Shown piece after piece: positions 1 through 7,631 of a stretch of DNA of 52,746 nt. Source of the DNA: Galactobacter valiniphilus (GTDB lineage Bacteria > Actinomycetota > Actinomycetes > Actinomycetales > Micrococcaceae). The notes below the pieces were generated by a model. The model saw only the letters and a list, made by a program, of their open reading frames with translations, was not told where the DNA came from and did not search any database. The position numbers and the translations under genes were made by a program. The stretch's first letter is position 1; every line of letters starts with the position of its first letter. Location: the NCBI RefSeq assembly GCF_003575975.1, contig NZ_QQXK01000028.1, positions 1-52,746 of the forward strand, in the 5' to 3' direction.

Positions 1-372
1 GGCGTCTACATGGGCGCATCGTTCGCGCCCAACCACAAGGGCATGCCCGTGATCGCGGCCTCTGCCAAGCTCGACTTCTTCAGCAAGCAGGTGCGCACTT
101 CCCGCAACATCAGAGGCGGCTGGTGGGCCACTTGGCTCATGGGAGGACTCAACTACCAGATCGAGCATCATCTCTTCCCCAGTATGCCGCGCCCTCACCT
201 GGCGCGGGCCAGGATCATCGTTCAGGACTACTGCACCAGGCATGCAGTCCCTTATACCGAAACCTCCCTCGGAGAGTCCTACCGGATCGTCATTCGGTAC
301 CTCAACCGCGTCGGCCTGGGTGCTCGAGACCCCTTCGACTGTCCCGTGGCCGCGCAGTTCGGACGTCGCTGA
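1..372 (+). CDS. Fatty acid desaturase, C-terminal part (gene runs off the left edge)
   Basis: The frame is open from base 1, so the start lies outside the window. The last ~123 residues of a membrane di-iron acyl-lipid desaturase are present, including the third histidine box (QIEHH followed by LFPSMPRPHL). The protein closely matches residues ~247-369 of the full-length desaturase at 10372-11481, so the two are paralogues. The role inferred from the family is introducing a cis double bond into membrane acyl chains, typically to keep membranes fluid in the cold. The first two histidine boxes cannot be checked here. Confidence 0.9.
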   Translation, partial: GVYMGASFAPNHKGMPVIAASAKLDFFSKQVRTSRNIRGGWWATWLMGGLNYQIEHHLFPSMPRPHLARARIIVQDYCTRHAVPYTETSLGESYRIVIRYLNRVGLGARDPFDCPVAAQFGRR

Positions 373-532
373 CATCGGCTGACGGGGCGCAGTGATCGTG
401 GGCTACCCATCAGCAACACGAAAAAGTGAGGCCCCACGCTGATGTCGGCCGGCGGAGTGCGGGTCCACATCCGGGAACTGGGTCGGACGAAGACGATGCC
501 CAACTGCACCTCCGTGGCCCGCGCCGCGCGCC

Positions 533-1222
533 TTAGGCGAGCTTCGCGATGCCCGCGACCCCGCCCAGGATGTGCGTGTGCGGCGCCTTGCGCAGCTGCT
601 CCTCGGTGAACGCGCCCGAGGTCACGCCCACCTTGAAGCGGGCGCCGGCGGCGTCGGCCGCTCCGAGGTCGTTGGGGGTGTCGCCCGCGGCGAGGACGCG
701 GTCGACGCGGCGCACGCCCGTGGCCTCCATGGTGTGGAAGATCAGGTACGGCGCGGGGCGGGAGGCCGCCACGAGGTCCGAGGTGACCAGCGCGTCGACG
801 GTGTGCTGCTCGCCGGAGCCCACGCTCCAGCCGAGGCCCTCAAAGATGGCAGCGGCGATGGGCGCCGAATAGCCCGTCTGCAGCGCCACCTTGATGCCGC
901 GCCCGCGCAGATCGGCGAAGAGGTCCAACACGCCGGGCATGGGGGTGGGCGGGGTCTCGCGGTAGGCGGTGATGAGGTCGGCGGAGAAGCGCTCGAACAC
1001 GGCGTCCACCTCCGGAACCGTGGACGGACGGCCCAGCCCGGCCAGGAGGCCCTGGATGGCCTCCCACTTGCTCGTGCCCTTCCAGCGGCCGAGCAGCTCG
1101 GCCGGGATGGCGGTGTCCGCGGCGCTCGCCACCGTGGACTCCAGCACCCGGTAGACGAGCTCGTTCTCGTCGATCGTGGTGCCGGCCATGTCCAGGCTGG
1201 CGAGGTCGTACGCGGTGCTCAT
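533..1222 (-). CDS. Phosphonatase-like HAD hydrolase (PhnX-like)
   Basis: A 229-aa HAD-superfamily protein. Motif I is LDMAGTTID with nucleophile Asp11 and Ala at +2, the DxAGT form typical of phosphonoacetaldehyde hydrolases and their relatives rather than DxDGT. Motif II is TGYS and the acidic motif is AAGDTPNDLGAA. Lys52 in the cap region (GTSKWEAI) sits where phosphonatases carry the Schiff-base lysine; that equivalence is inferred. The family (TIGR03351-type) is often found beside phnCDE and is expected to cleave a C-P bond in an aldehyde phosphonate. The start overlaps the stop of the upstream gntR gene by 4 bp (ATGA), so the two are one operon, divergent from the transport genes. The substrate is unproven. 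Confidence 0.85.
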   Translation of the reverse strand: MSTAYDLASLDMAGTTIDENELVYRVLESTVASAADTAIPAELLGRWKGTSKWEAIQGLLAGLGRPSTVPEVDAVFERFSADLITAYRETPPTPMPGVLDLFADLRGRGIKVALQTGYSAPIAAAIFEGLGWSVGSGEQHTVDALVTSDLVAASRPAPYLIFHTMEATGVRRVDRVLAAGDTPNDLGAADAAGARFKVGVTSGAFTEEQLRKAPHTHILGGVAGIAKLA

Positions 1223-1977
1223 GATGGCTCCTTGAGGATGCGGGGTTCGGGCGTGGAGCCCGGGGTGGGGGAGAGGACGTTGTTGATAGAGAACGTCACG
1301 CGGTCGGGGCGATAGCGGTCCTCGCCGTATTCGAGCGGGACGCCGTCGGGGGAGAGGACGCGGCGGCGCTCGCGCAGCAGCGGCGAGCCGACCGGCACCT
1401 CGAGCTGCTCGGCGTCCACCTCGTCGGCGCCCACGGCGTCGATCACATGGCGCGCCGAATGCAGCGGGATGCCGCGGCTCAGGAGGTGCGCGTAGATGGA
1501 GCTCGCGTCCGGATCGAACTCGAAGAGCAGCCGCCCCACGTCTTCGGGGAAGGCGGAGCGTTCAAGCATGGCGGGCCGGCCGTCCAGGGTGCGCAGGCGC
1601 AGCACCTCGATGACGGGCGTGCCCTCGGCCAGGCCCAGGGCCTCGGCGGCGGGCCCGCACGCGGGACGGCGCGCGATCTCGATGGTTCGCTGGCCGGCCG
1701 CGTGGCCCTCGCGCTGCGCCCACGCCGTGAAGGACATGAACGACTCGAAGGACTGTGGCGCCGCCGACTCGCGCACCACGGGCGGGCGGCCCTGGCCGCG
1801 GTCGATGAGCCCCTCATGCTGCAACGCGGCCAGCGCCGTGCGGACCGTGCCGCGGGAGGCGTCGAAGCGCTCGGTGAGGCGCGCCTCGGAGGGCAGTGCG
1901 GTGCCCACGGGCAGGGCGCCGGAGACGATCTGTGCTCGCAGTTCGTCCGCGATGCGCACGTGCAGGGGAGTGGTCAT
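1219..1977 (-). CDS. GntR-family (UTRA domain) transcriptional regulator of the phosphonate cluster
   Basis: A 252-aa protein. An N-terminal winged helix-turn-helix (about residues 1-65, including LPSEARLTERF and SRGTVRTAL) precedes a UTRA ligand-binding domain ending in YGEDRYRPDRVTFSI, as in PhnF/HutC-type repressors. I chose the ATG at 1977 because it begins the conserved helix MTTPLHVRIADEL; an in-frame extension to 2007 is possible. It reads away from the oxidoreductase/phnDCE genes and is 4 bp coupled to the phosphonatase-like gene. A perfect palindrome at 2070-2085 in the divergent promoter region is its likely operator. Ligand unknown, plausibly a phosphonate. Confidence 0.88.
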   Translation of the reverse strand: MTTPLHVRIADELRAQIVSGALPVGTALPSEARLTERFDASRGTVRTALAALQHEGLIDRGQGRPPVVRESAAPQSFESFMSFTAWAQREGHAAGQRTIEIARRPACGPAAEALGLAEGTPVIEVLRLRTLDGRPAMLERSAFPEDVGRLLFEFDPDASSIYAHLLSRGIPLHSARHVIDAVGADEVDAEQLEVPVGSPLLRERRRVLSPDGVPLEYGEDRYRPDRVTFSINNVLSPTPGSTPEPRILKEPS

Positions 1978-2069
1978 GGCGCCCACCCTAACCACGTGAA
2001 CAGACAAGTTGAGGGTGATTCAGGTGGACGCCAGGTGAACTCGAAACAAGGCCCGTGAACCCTCGGTGA

Positions 2070-2085
2070 ACTTGTCCAGACAAGT
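2070..2085. promoter_or_regulatory. Perfect palindromic operator for the GntR regulator
   Basis: ACTTGTC-CA-GACAAGT: two 7-bp arms and a 2-bp centre, 49 bp before the oxidoreductase start. This form (TTGTC..GACAA) is what dimeric GntR/UTRA repressors bind. A second half site, GACAAGTT, lies at 2003-2010 close to the gntR start, so the regulator may also control itself. Confidence 0.65.
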
Positions 2086-2133
2086 ACCGTTTTGGCTTGC
2101 GAAGCCCCGTCTCCAGGCGGAAATCTCGATGCC

Positions 2134-3037
2134 GTGAACAGCACCACCACCCCCGATCTCATCGTCGTCGGAGCCGGCATCGTCGGCCTGGCCCACGCCG
2201 CCGAGGCCCTGCGCCGCCGCCCACCTTCCGCTCGACCTGCACGTGGACCCCCGCGAGGCCATCCCCGCGCTCGCCGCGTGGATCGCGGGCCAGCCCGGCG
2301 CCGACGTCCGCTTCGGCACCCACGTCACGGCCATCACCCCCGCCGCGGACGGCTCTAGCGTCACCGTCTCCACCAACCGCGGCGACGTCACGGGCGCCCG
2401 CGTGGTCCACGCCGTGGGCCACGACGTCGACCGCCTCTTCCCGGCCCTCGCCAAGGAGATCGACCTGACACGCTGCCGCCTGCAGATGCTCGAGGTCGCC
2501 CCTCCCGTCAAGGAGGACCTCGGCCCCGCGTTCCTCACCGGCCTGTCGATGCTGCGCTACGGCGGCCTCGCCGCCACGCCCGCCGCGCGCGACGTCAAGG
2601 AACGCATTCAGGCCAGCACCCCCGAACTGCTGGAGATCGCCATGAACCTCATGCTGACCCAGCGCCCCGAGGGATCCCTGGTCCTCGGCGACACCCACGT
2701 GGACGAGGACTCCACCTCGCCCTTCGACGACGAGCGCCTCGCCGAGCTGCTCCTGCGCGAGGCCAAGGAGCTCTTCGGCCAGGACCTCGAGGTCCGCCGC
2801 CGCTGGCGCGGCGTCTACGCGCACTCGGCCTCCACCGACTTCCTCATCGCCTCCCCGCACCCCGCCGTCCGCGTCGTCTCCGTGACGAGCGGCATCGGCA
2901 TGACCCCGAGCTTCGGCCTCGCGCCGGACGTCCTCGACGGGCTCAGCTGGCCCGCCGCGGCCGCCGGATCGGTCCAGCCGGACCTGAAGACCACGCACGA
3001 CGACGCCGCGCACGCCCCCGTCGCGGCCCTCGCCTAA
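2134..3037 (+). pseudogene. FAD-dependent oxidoreductase of phosphonate clusters (HpnW-like), internally deleted and frameshifted
   Basis: A GTG start at 2134 gives a normal dinucleotide-binding N-terminus (LIVVGAGIVGLAHAAEALRR). After about residue 30 this frame becomes meaningless, and the homologous sequence resumes in another frame at about 2230 (LDLHVDPREAIPALAAW) and runs to 3037 (C-terminal half ending near TSGIGMTPSFGLAPD). The family (TIGR03364-type) is about 370 residues. Here roughly 100 residues between the ADP-binding fold and the LHVDPREA segment are missing and the junction changes frame. The gene is first in the phnDCE operon, behind the GntR operator. It is very unlikely to encode a working enzyme. 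Confidence 0.82.
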
Positions 3038-3196
3038 AGGCGCGCACCACCTCCCGCGCGCCTGCGGCGCGTGAAGCGGGAGGTGCCGCGAGGCACGCCA
3101 CGCTCCCACCCGCCGTCGGGCACCGACATCCCAGCCGTCCCCGTCGTCGACAACCCACCCCGGGCAGCCCTGCCCTTCCTCACCCAGGAGAACGCC

Positions 3197-4144
3197 ATGC
3201 GCCTTTCGCGCCGCCCCGCCCTCGTCACGGGCCTGACCTCCGCCGCGATCCTCTCCCTCGCCCTCACGGGCTGCGGCGGCGGAGCCAACGCCACCGGCAC
3301 CTCCGCGGCCGCCGGCGACTCGGTCACCTGCCCCAACGGCAACATCCGCTTCGGCGTGGAGCCCTTCGAGGATCCGAGCAAGCTGGAGCCCGCCTACCGC
3401 ACCATCGCCGATGCGCTCGGCAAGGAACTGAACTGCAAGGTCGAGGTGACCGTGGTGGACAACTACGCCGCATAGGTCCTGGCCATGAAGAACGGTCAGA
3501 TGGAGCTCGGCCAGTTCGGCCAGTTCGGCCCGCTCGGCTACGTGTTCGCCCAGCAGGAGGCCGGTGCCAAGGCGCTCGTCTCCTTCGGCACCTCCGACGG
3601 CAAGCTCTCCGCCTACACGGGCGGCATCTGGGTCCCCAAGGACTCCCCGATCCAGTCCATCGCCGACCTGAAGGGCAAGTCGCTTGCCCTCTCGGAGCCC
3701 GGCTCCACCTCCGGCGATGCCCTGCCGCGCTACGCCATCCGCAAGGAGGGCATGCAGGACTCAGACCTCAAGATCCAGTACGCCGGCGGCCACCCCGAGG
3801 CCCTCCTCGCGCTCAAGAACGGCAAGGTCGACGCCGCGGAGATCAACTCCCAGCAGCTGGCCACCTCCACCGCCGAGGGCCAGTTCGATCAGTCCCAGTT
3901 CCGCCAGATCTGGACCTCCGAGCCCATCCCGAACGACCCGATCACCGTGGCGGGCAACGCCCCGCAGGAGTTCCAGGACGCCGTGAAGAAGACCCTGGCC
4001 AACCTCCCAGCCGAGGCCGTCGCCGAGGCCGCGAAGTTCCTCGATGTTGAGCCGGCCGGACAGCTCATCGAGGTCACCGAGAACGACTACCAGCCCCTCG
4101 CCGACCTGGCGAAGACCATGGGCCTGACCTCGAAGGACGCCTGA
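3197..4144 (+). pseudogene. phnD: Phosphonate ABC transporter substrate-binding lipoprotein PhnD, interrupted by an in-frame amber codon
   Basis: ATG at 3197 follows AGGAG (3186-3190). The N-terminus is a lipoprotein signal peptide with lipobox LTGC, then IRFGVEPFEDPSKLEPAYR, as in PhnD proteins. At codon 93 (3473-3475) a TAG interrupts the frame within VVDNYAA-stop-VLAMKNGQMELGQFG; the same frame continues intact to 4144 with PhnD-like sequence. Without the stop it would be 315 aa, a normal length. A single substitution (for example from GAG) explains it. Readthrough, or restart at the ATG at 3485, would give a protein lacking the signal peptide. A base-calling error must also be considered. 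Confidence 0.85.
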
Positions 4145-4941
4145 TGTCATTGGCCACGCCCACCACGCCCCGCCTGTCCGGCCCGTCCCAGGGCAACGAC
4201 GCCGCCACCGCGCTCGCCATCACCGGCCTGCGCAAGACCTACGGGGAGCGCACCGTCCTCGACGGCGTGAACCTCGAGGACAAGGTGGGAGAGCTCATCG
4301 CGCTGCTCGGGGCCAACGGCTCCGGCAAGTCAACCGTGCTCAAGTGCGTGGTGGGCCTGGCCGACATCGACGGCGGCGCCGTCGAGGTGGCCGGCCATCG
4401 CGTGGACGGCCACGCTGGCCGCAAGCACCACGACGCGGCGATGGTCTTCCAGCAGATCCACCTCGTCAAGCGCTCCACCGTGCTGGACAACGTCTGCTCC
4501 GGCGCCCTGGGGCACCTTCCCTACTCCCGCTCGTGGATCCGCTCGGCGTTCCCCAAGGAGCTGCGCGAGGAGGCCATGGCGTGCCTCGACCGCGTTGGCC
4601 TCGCCGATCGCGCCCACGACCGCGCTGGAAGCCTCTCCGGCGGCCAGCAGCAGCGCGTGGCGATCGCCCGCGCCCTGTGCCAGCGCGCCCCCGTGCTGCT
4701 CGCCGACGAGCCCGTCTCCGCGTTGGATCCCGCCGCGGCCGAGCAGGTCATGGAGCTGCTGCGCTCCCTGGCCGATGACGACCACATGGCCGTCGCCGCC
4801 GTGCTGCACCAGCCCGATCTGGCCCGCCGCTGGGCCGACCGCGCCGTGGGCCTGATCCGCGGCCAGCTCTCCTTCTCCTGCCCGCCGTCCCAGCTGACCG
4901 AGCAGATGCTCGGCGAGCTCTACGCCCCCGACCGAGGCTGA
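4144..4941 (+). CDS. phnC: Phosphonate ABC transporter ATP-binding protein
   Basis: 265 aa. Walker A GANGSGKST at residues 56-64, Q-loop VFQQIHLV, signature LSGGQQQRVAIARAL, Walker B VLLADEP and switch His in VLHQPDLA, all intact. It energises uptake of phosphonates with PhnE and PhnD. The start codon overlaps the phnD stop (TGATG), so translation is coupled to a gene that now carries a premature stop, which may reduce PhnC synthesis through polarity. No codon-use anomaly was noticed. Confidence 0.92.
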   Translation: MSLATPTTPRLSGPSQGNDAATALAITGLRKTYGERTVLDGVNLEDKVGELIALLGANGSGKSTVLKCVVGLADIDGGAVEVAGHRVDGHAGRKHHDAAMVFQQIHLVKRSTVLDNVCSGALGHLPYSRSWIRSAFPKELREEAMACLDRVGLADRAHDRAGSLSGGQQQRVAIARALCQRAPVLLADEPVSALDPAAAEQVMELLRSLADDDHMAVAAVLHQPDLARRWADRAVGLIRGQLSFSCPPSQLTEQMLGELYAPDRG

Positions 4942-4947
4942 TCCCCG

Positions 4948-5802
4948 ATGTCACTGAACACGCTCCCCGGCTCGCTGCCGGTCGTCCCGTCCTCCGAGCG
5001 CCGCCTCGCGGTGCCGCCCAAGCGCCGCGGCCTCGGCTCCACCGTCACGGCGCTGATCGTCATCGGTGCGCTCGTGGCCGCCCACGTGTGGGGCTGGAAC
5101 ACCACCGAGTTCTCGCTGACGCAGCTCGCCGCCGGCTGGCAGGGCATGGTCGGCTTCCTCTCCGACGCCTTCCCCATGGACCTGGGCTGGGAGACCGTGG
5201 TGCTGCCCGGCCTGCAGGCCTGCGGCGTGACCCTCGCGATCGGCCTCATGGGCACCACGCTCTCCATCCCGAGCTCGCTGATCCTGGCGGTCCTGGGCTC
5301 GCGCGCCACGAGCCGCAATCCGATCGTCTACCAGGTGGCCCGCGCCATCATGTCCTTCTTCCGCGCGGTGCCGGACATCGTCTTCGCCCTGATCTTCGTG
5401 ACCGCCGTGGGCCTCGGCCCCTTCGCCGGCGTGCTCGCGCTGATCCTGCACAACACGGGCGTCATGGCCAAGCTCTGGTCCGAGGCCATGGAGGAGATGG
5501 ACCAGGGGCCGGTCCAGGCCCTGCGCGTGGCCGGCGCCTCCTCGGCGCAGATCACCACGCACGTGGTCATCCCCAGCGTCATCCCGCAGTTCACGGGGCT
5601 CCTGCTGTACCGCTTCGACGTGAACGTGCGCTCCTCGCTGGTCCTGGGCCTCGTGGGCGCCGGCGGCATCGGCTTCCTCATCAACCAGTCGATCTCGCTC
5701 TTCAAGTTCGACCAGATGATGACCTACATCTTCATGGTCCTGATCCTCGTGATCGTGGTGGACGTGGTCTCCGGCATGATCCGCAAACGACTCAACGCAT
5801 GA
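4948..5802 (+). CDS. phnE: Phosphonate ABC transporter permease
   Basis: A 284-aa inner-membrane protein of the binding-protein-dependent permease family. A first hydrophobic segment lies near residues 30-50, with several more between 80 and 280. The EAA loop that contacts PhnC is visible as EAMEEMDQGPVQALRVAGAS, and the family-typical LGLVGAGGIGFLI follows. It starts 6 bp after phnC and its stop overlaps the next gene (ATGA). It completes the PhnCDE importer. Confidence 0.92.
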   Translation: MSLNTLPGSLPVVPSSERRLAVPPKRRGLGSTVTALIVIGALVAAHVWGWNTTEFSLTQLAAGWQGMVGFLSDAFPMDLGWETVVLPGLQACGVTLAIGLMGTTLSIPSSLILAVLGSRATSRNPIVYQVARAIMSFFRAVPDIVFALIFVTAVGLGPFAGVLALILHNTGVMAKLWSEAMEEMDQGPVQALRVAGASSAQITTHVVIPSVIPQFTGLLLYRFDVNVRSSLVLGLVGAGGIGFLINQSISLFKFDQMMTYIFMVLILVIVVDVVSGMIRKRLNA

Positions 5803-6974
5803 GCGCCGGGCTGCTTTCCCCCTCCGCCGCCGGCCTGGGCGGGGGCGAGGCAGCGGCCCAGCTCTACGACGGGAGCGGCTTCCGCCTGGTGCGGGAGCCG
5901 CTCCCGGCGTTGGGGCCGGGGGAGGCGCTGGTGCAGGTGGAGCTCGCGACGCTGTGCGGCTCGGACTTGCACACGCTGGCCGGGCACCGCTCGACGCCGC
6001 TGCGATCCGTCCTGGGGCACGAGGCGGTGGGGCGCGTGGTGGCGATGGACGCGCCTTCCGCCCGCCCCGGCGGGCCGGGCGCGGGGTCGGGCACGGCGGC
6101 GTCGGGCATCGGGGTGCCCGGCACCGTGAGCGCCTGCGCCCCGCCGATCGCCGTGGGCGACCGGGTGACGTGGACCGTCGCGGCCTCGTGCGGGCAGTGC
6201 GATCGCTGCCGAGGCGGGCTGGAGCAGAAGTGCCGCTCGCTGCTGAAGTACGGGCACGAGGCGGTGACCGAGCGTTGGCGGCTCAACGGCGGGCTCGGCA
6301 CGCACGTGCACCTGCTGGCCGGGACCACGCTGGTCCGCGTCGCGGAGGAGCTTCCCGTCGAGCTTGTGGCGCCGGCGAACTGTGCCACGGCGACCGTGGC
6401 CGGGGCCGCGCGGCGCGCGGGCCTGGGCCCTGGCGACGTCGTGGTGGTGGTCGGCTGCGGGCTGCTGGGACTGACGGCCGTGGCGTACGCGCGCTGGCTC
6501 GGCGCCGCCTCGGTCGTCGCGGTGGACGTGGACGCCGCTCGGCGGGCGTCGGCGCTCGAGTTCGGGGCGGACCGGGTGTGCGCTCCGTCGGAGCTGGCCT
6601 CCGCGGCCGCTGCGCGCGGTGCGTCTGTGGTGCTGGAACTCTCCGGCCACCCGAGCGGCGTGGAGCAGGCCGTGGCCGTAGCCGAGGTCGGGGCGCGCGT
6701 GGCGCTCATCGGCTCGGTCTCCGAGGGAGCCACCACGGTGATCCTGGATCCGGCGGTGATCGTGCGCCGGATGCTCACCGTGGTGGGCTCGCACAACTAC
6801 GGCGCCGAGGACCTGCTGGGCGCCGTGGACTTCCTCGAGTGGGTCGGGGCCGATGCCGCCTTGTCGGCGGCGTTCACGCGGGCGGTGTCGCCCGCCTTCG
6901 CGCTCGCCGAGCTGGACGCGGCGCTCGCAGCTGCGAAGGGCGGTCGCTGGGCGCGGGTGGCGGTGCGGCCGTAG
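5799..6974 (+). CDS. Zinc-binding alcohol dehydrogenase of phosphonate clusters (HpnZ-like)
   Basis: A 391-aa MDR-superfamily enzyme. Catalytic zinc ligands are seen in LCGSDLHTL (Cys53) and GHEA (His73, Glu74). The structural zinc loop reads CGQCDRC...QKC, and the nucleotide fold is GCGLLGLTAVAYA. It fits the TIGR03366-type family, known from co-occurrence with phosphonatase-like and phnCDE genes. Its probable job is oxidising or reducing an alcohol/aldehyde made during phosphonate breakdown. A Gly/Ala/Pro-rich insertion at about residues 85-118 is unusual and may be a surface loop. ATG at 5799 overlaps the phnE stop by 4 bp. It is the last gene of the operon. Confidence 0.85.
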   Translation: MSAGLLSPSAAGLGGGEAAAQLYDGSGFRLVREPLPALGPGEALVQVELATLCGSDLHTLAGHRSTPLRSVLGHEAVGRVVAMDAPSARPGGPGAGSGTAASGIGVPGTVSACAPPIAVGDRVTWTVAASCGQCDRCRGGLEQKCRSLLKYGHEAVTERWRLNGGLGTHVHLLAGTTLVRVAEELPVELVAPANCATATVAGAARRAGLGPGDVVVVVGCGLLGLTAVAYARWLGAASVVAVDVDAARRASALEFGADRVCAPSELASAAAARGASVVLELSGHPSGVEQAVAVAEVGARVALIGSVSEGATTVILDPAVIVRRMLTVVGSHNYGAEDLLGAVDFLEWVGADAALSAAFTRAVSPAFALAELDAALAAAKGGRWARVAVRP

Positions 6975-7001
6975 CCCGCGGGCCGGCCGCGCGCCCGAAC
7001 T

Positions 7002-7055
7002 GCCGGATCGCTTCAGAACAGCCGCAACCTTCGCGCAGTTTTGAAGCGATCCGGC
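7002..7055. terminator. Long hairpin after the HpnZ-like gene
   Basis: Arms GCCGGATCGCTTCA and its exact complement (7002-7015 and 7042-7055, 14 bp) enclose a 26-nt loop that can pair further, imperfectly (GAAC with GTTT). It lies 27 bp after the dehydrogenase stop and probably ends the phn operon. There is no clear U tract. Confidence 0.6.
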
Positions 7056-7239
7056 CGTTTCGCGTGGGGTGTGCAGGGTTTGAGGCGCGGAGCCGGGCAC
7101 AACGCCGGGTGCCGCAACGCACGACGGCGGGGCGTCACCCGAGCGTGAGGCTCGCCTCACGCTGGAGGCCGCCACGCGACGTCGGGCACTTAACGGTGAG
7201 ACCGGTTCCACACCGAGCCGACCCGCCCACCGGCGTGTC

Positions 7240-7494
7240 TGTGGAGAAGCCGCGAAAACTGTGGATAAGTACCCCACCCATGCGGAGGCCATGCGCGTCA
7301 AGCCCTTCGCAACTCCGAATGGCTGGGGACAACTTTCTTCTTGTCCCCAGCTGTCCACACCCATAAATCCGCGCCAAATCAACGAAGTTTGGGATCTGAA
7401 CAAAGTCATGCACCGCTCTGTCCCCACCTTGTCCACAGTTGTCCCCCGTGGAGTCGGCGCTTATGCACATGCAACTCACACACCCTGTGGATAA
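7240..7494. promoter_or_regulatory. Cluster of DnaA boxes upstream of dnaB
   Basis: Exact boxes: TGTGGATAA at 7260-7268 and 7486-7494 (minus-strand TTATCCACA) and TTGTCCACA at 7429-7437. Near matches: TGTGGAGAA 7240, TGGGGACAA 7324, TTGTCCCCA 7341, CTGTCCACA 7351, CTGTCCCCA 7418 and TTATGCACA 7461. The surrounding sequence is clearly richer in A/T than the genes on either side. The rest of the 6975-7631 gap, apart from the hairpin at 7002-7055, shows nothing recognisable. It could be a DnaA-controlled dnaB promoter, a DnaA-titration site, or an origin-like element. Confidence 0.75.
7323..7350. repeat. 10-bp inverted repeat inside the DnaA-box cluster
   Basis: CTGGGGACAA (7323-7332) and TTGTCCCCAG (7341-7350) are exact complements around an 8-nt pyrimidine-rich spacer (CTTTCTTC). 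Each arm holds a one-mismatch DnaA box, so two boxes face each other symmetrically. A hairpin role is equally possible. Confidence 0.6.
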
Positions 7495-7631
7495 CTTGTT
7501 TGCCGCCGGGCGCTGACGGGCCTACGGTGGCGTGGTCCCCCGTGTACGCGGGGCGCCCCGCGCATCCCAGCTTTCTGTCGGCTCCCTCCGGCATCCTGGG
7601 CGCGGGGAAGCGAGCTGAGGAGCGGTACGGC

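Noticed and set aside
5088-5798. Extended start for the HpnZ-like dehydrogenase running through phnE in another frame
   Set aside because: The upstream part is a shadow of phnE; the ATG at 5799 with a 4-bp overlap gives the normal family N-terminus.
6975-7060. tRNA gene in the hairpin region after the HpnZ-like gene
   Set aside because: Only one long stem forms; there is no cloverleaf, anticodon arm or CCA-proximal TTC loop.
7240-7494. Calling the DnaA-box cluster the chromosomal oriC
   Set aside because: There is no dnaA, dnaN, rpmH or parAB nearby, and the usual actinobacterial origin lies between dnaA and dnaN. Kept only as origin-like or regulatory.
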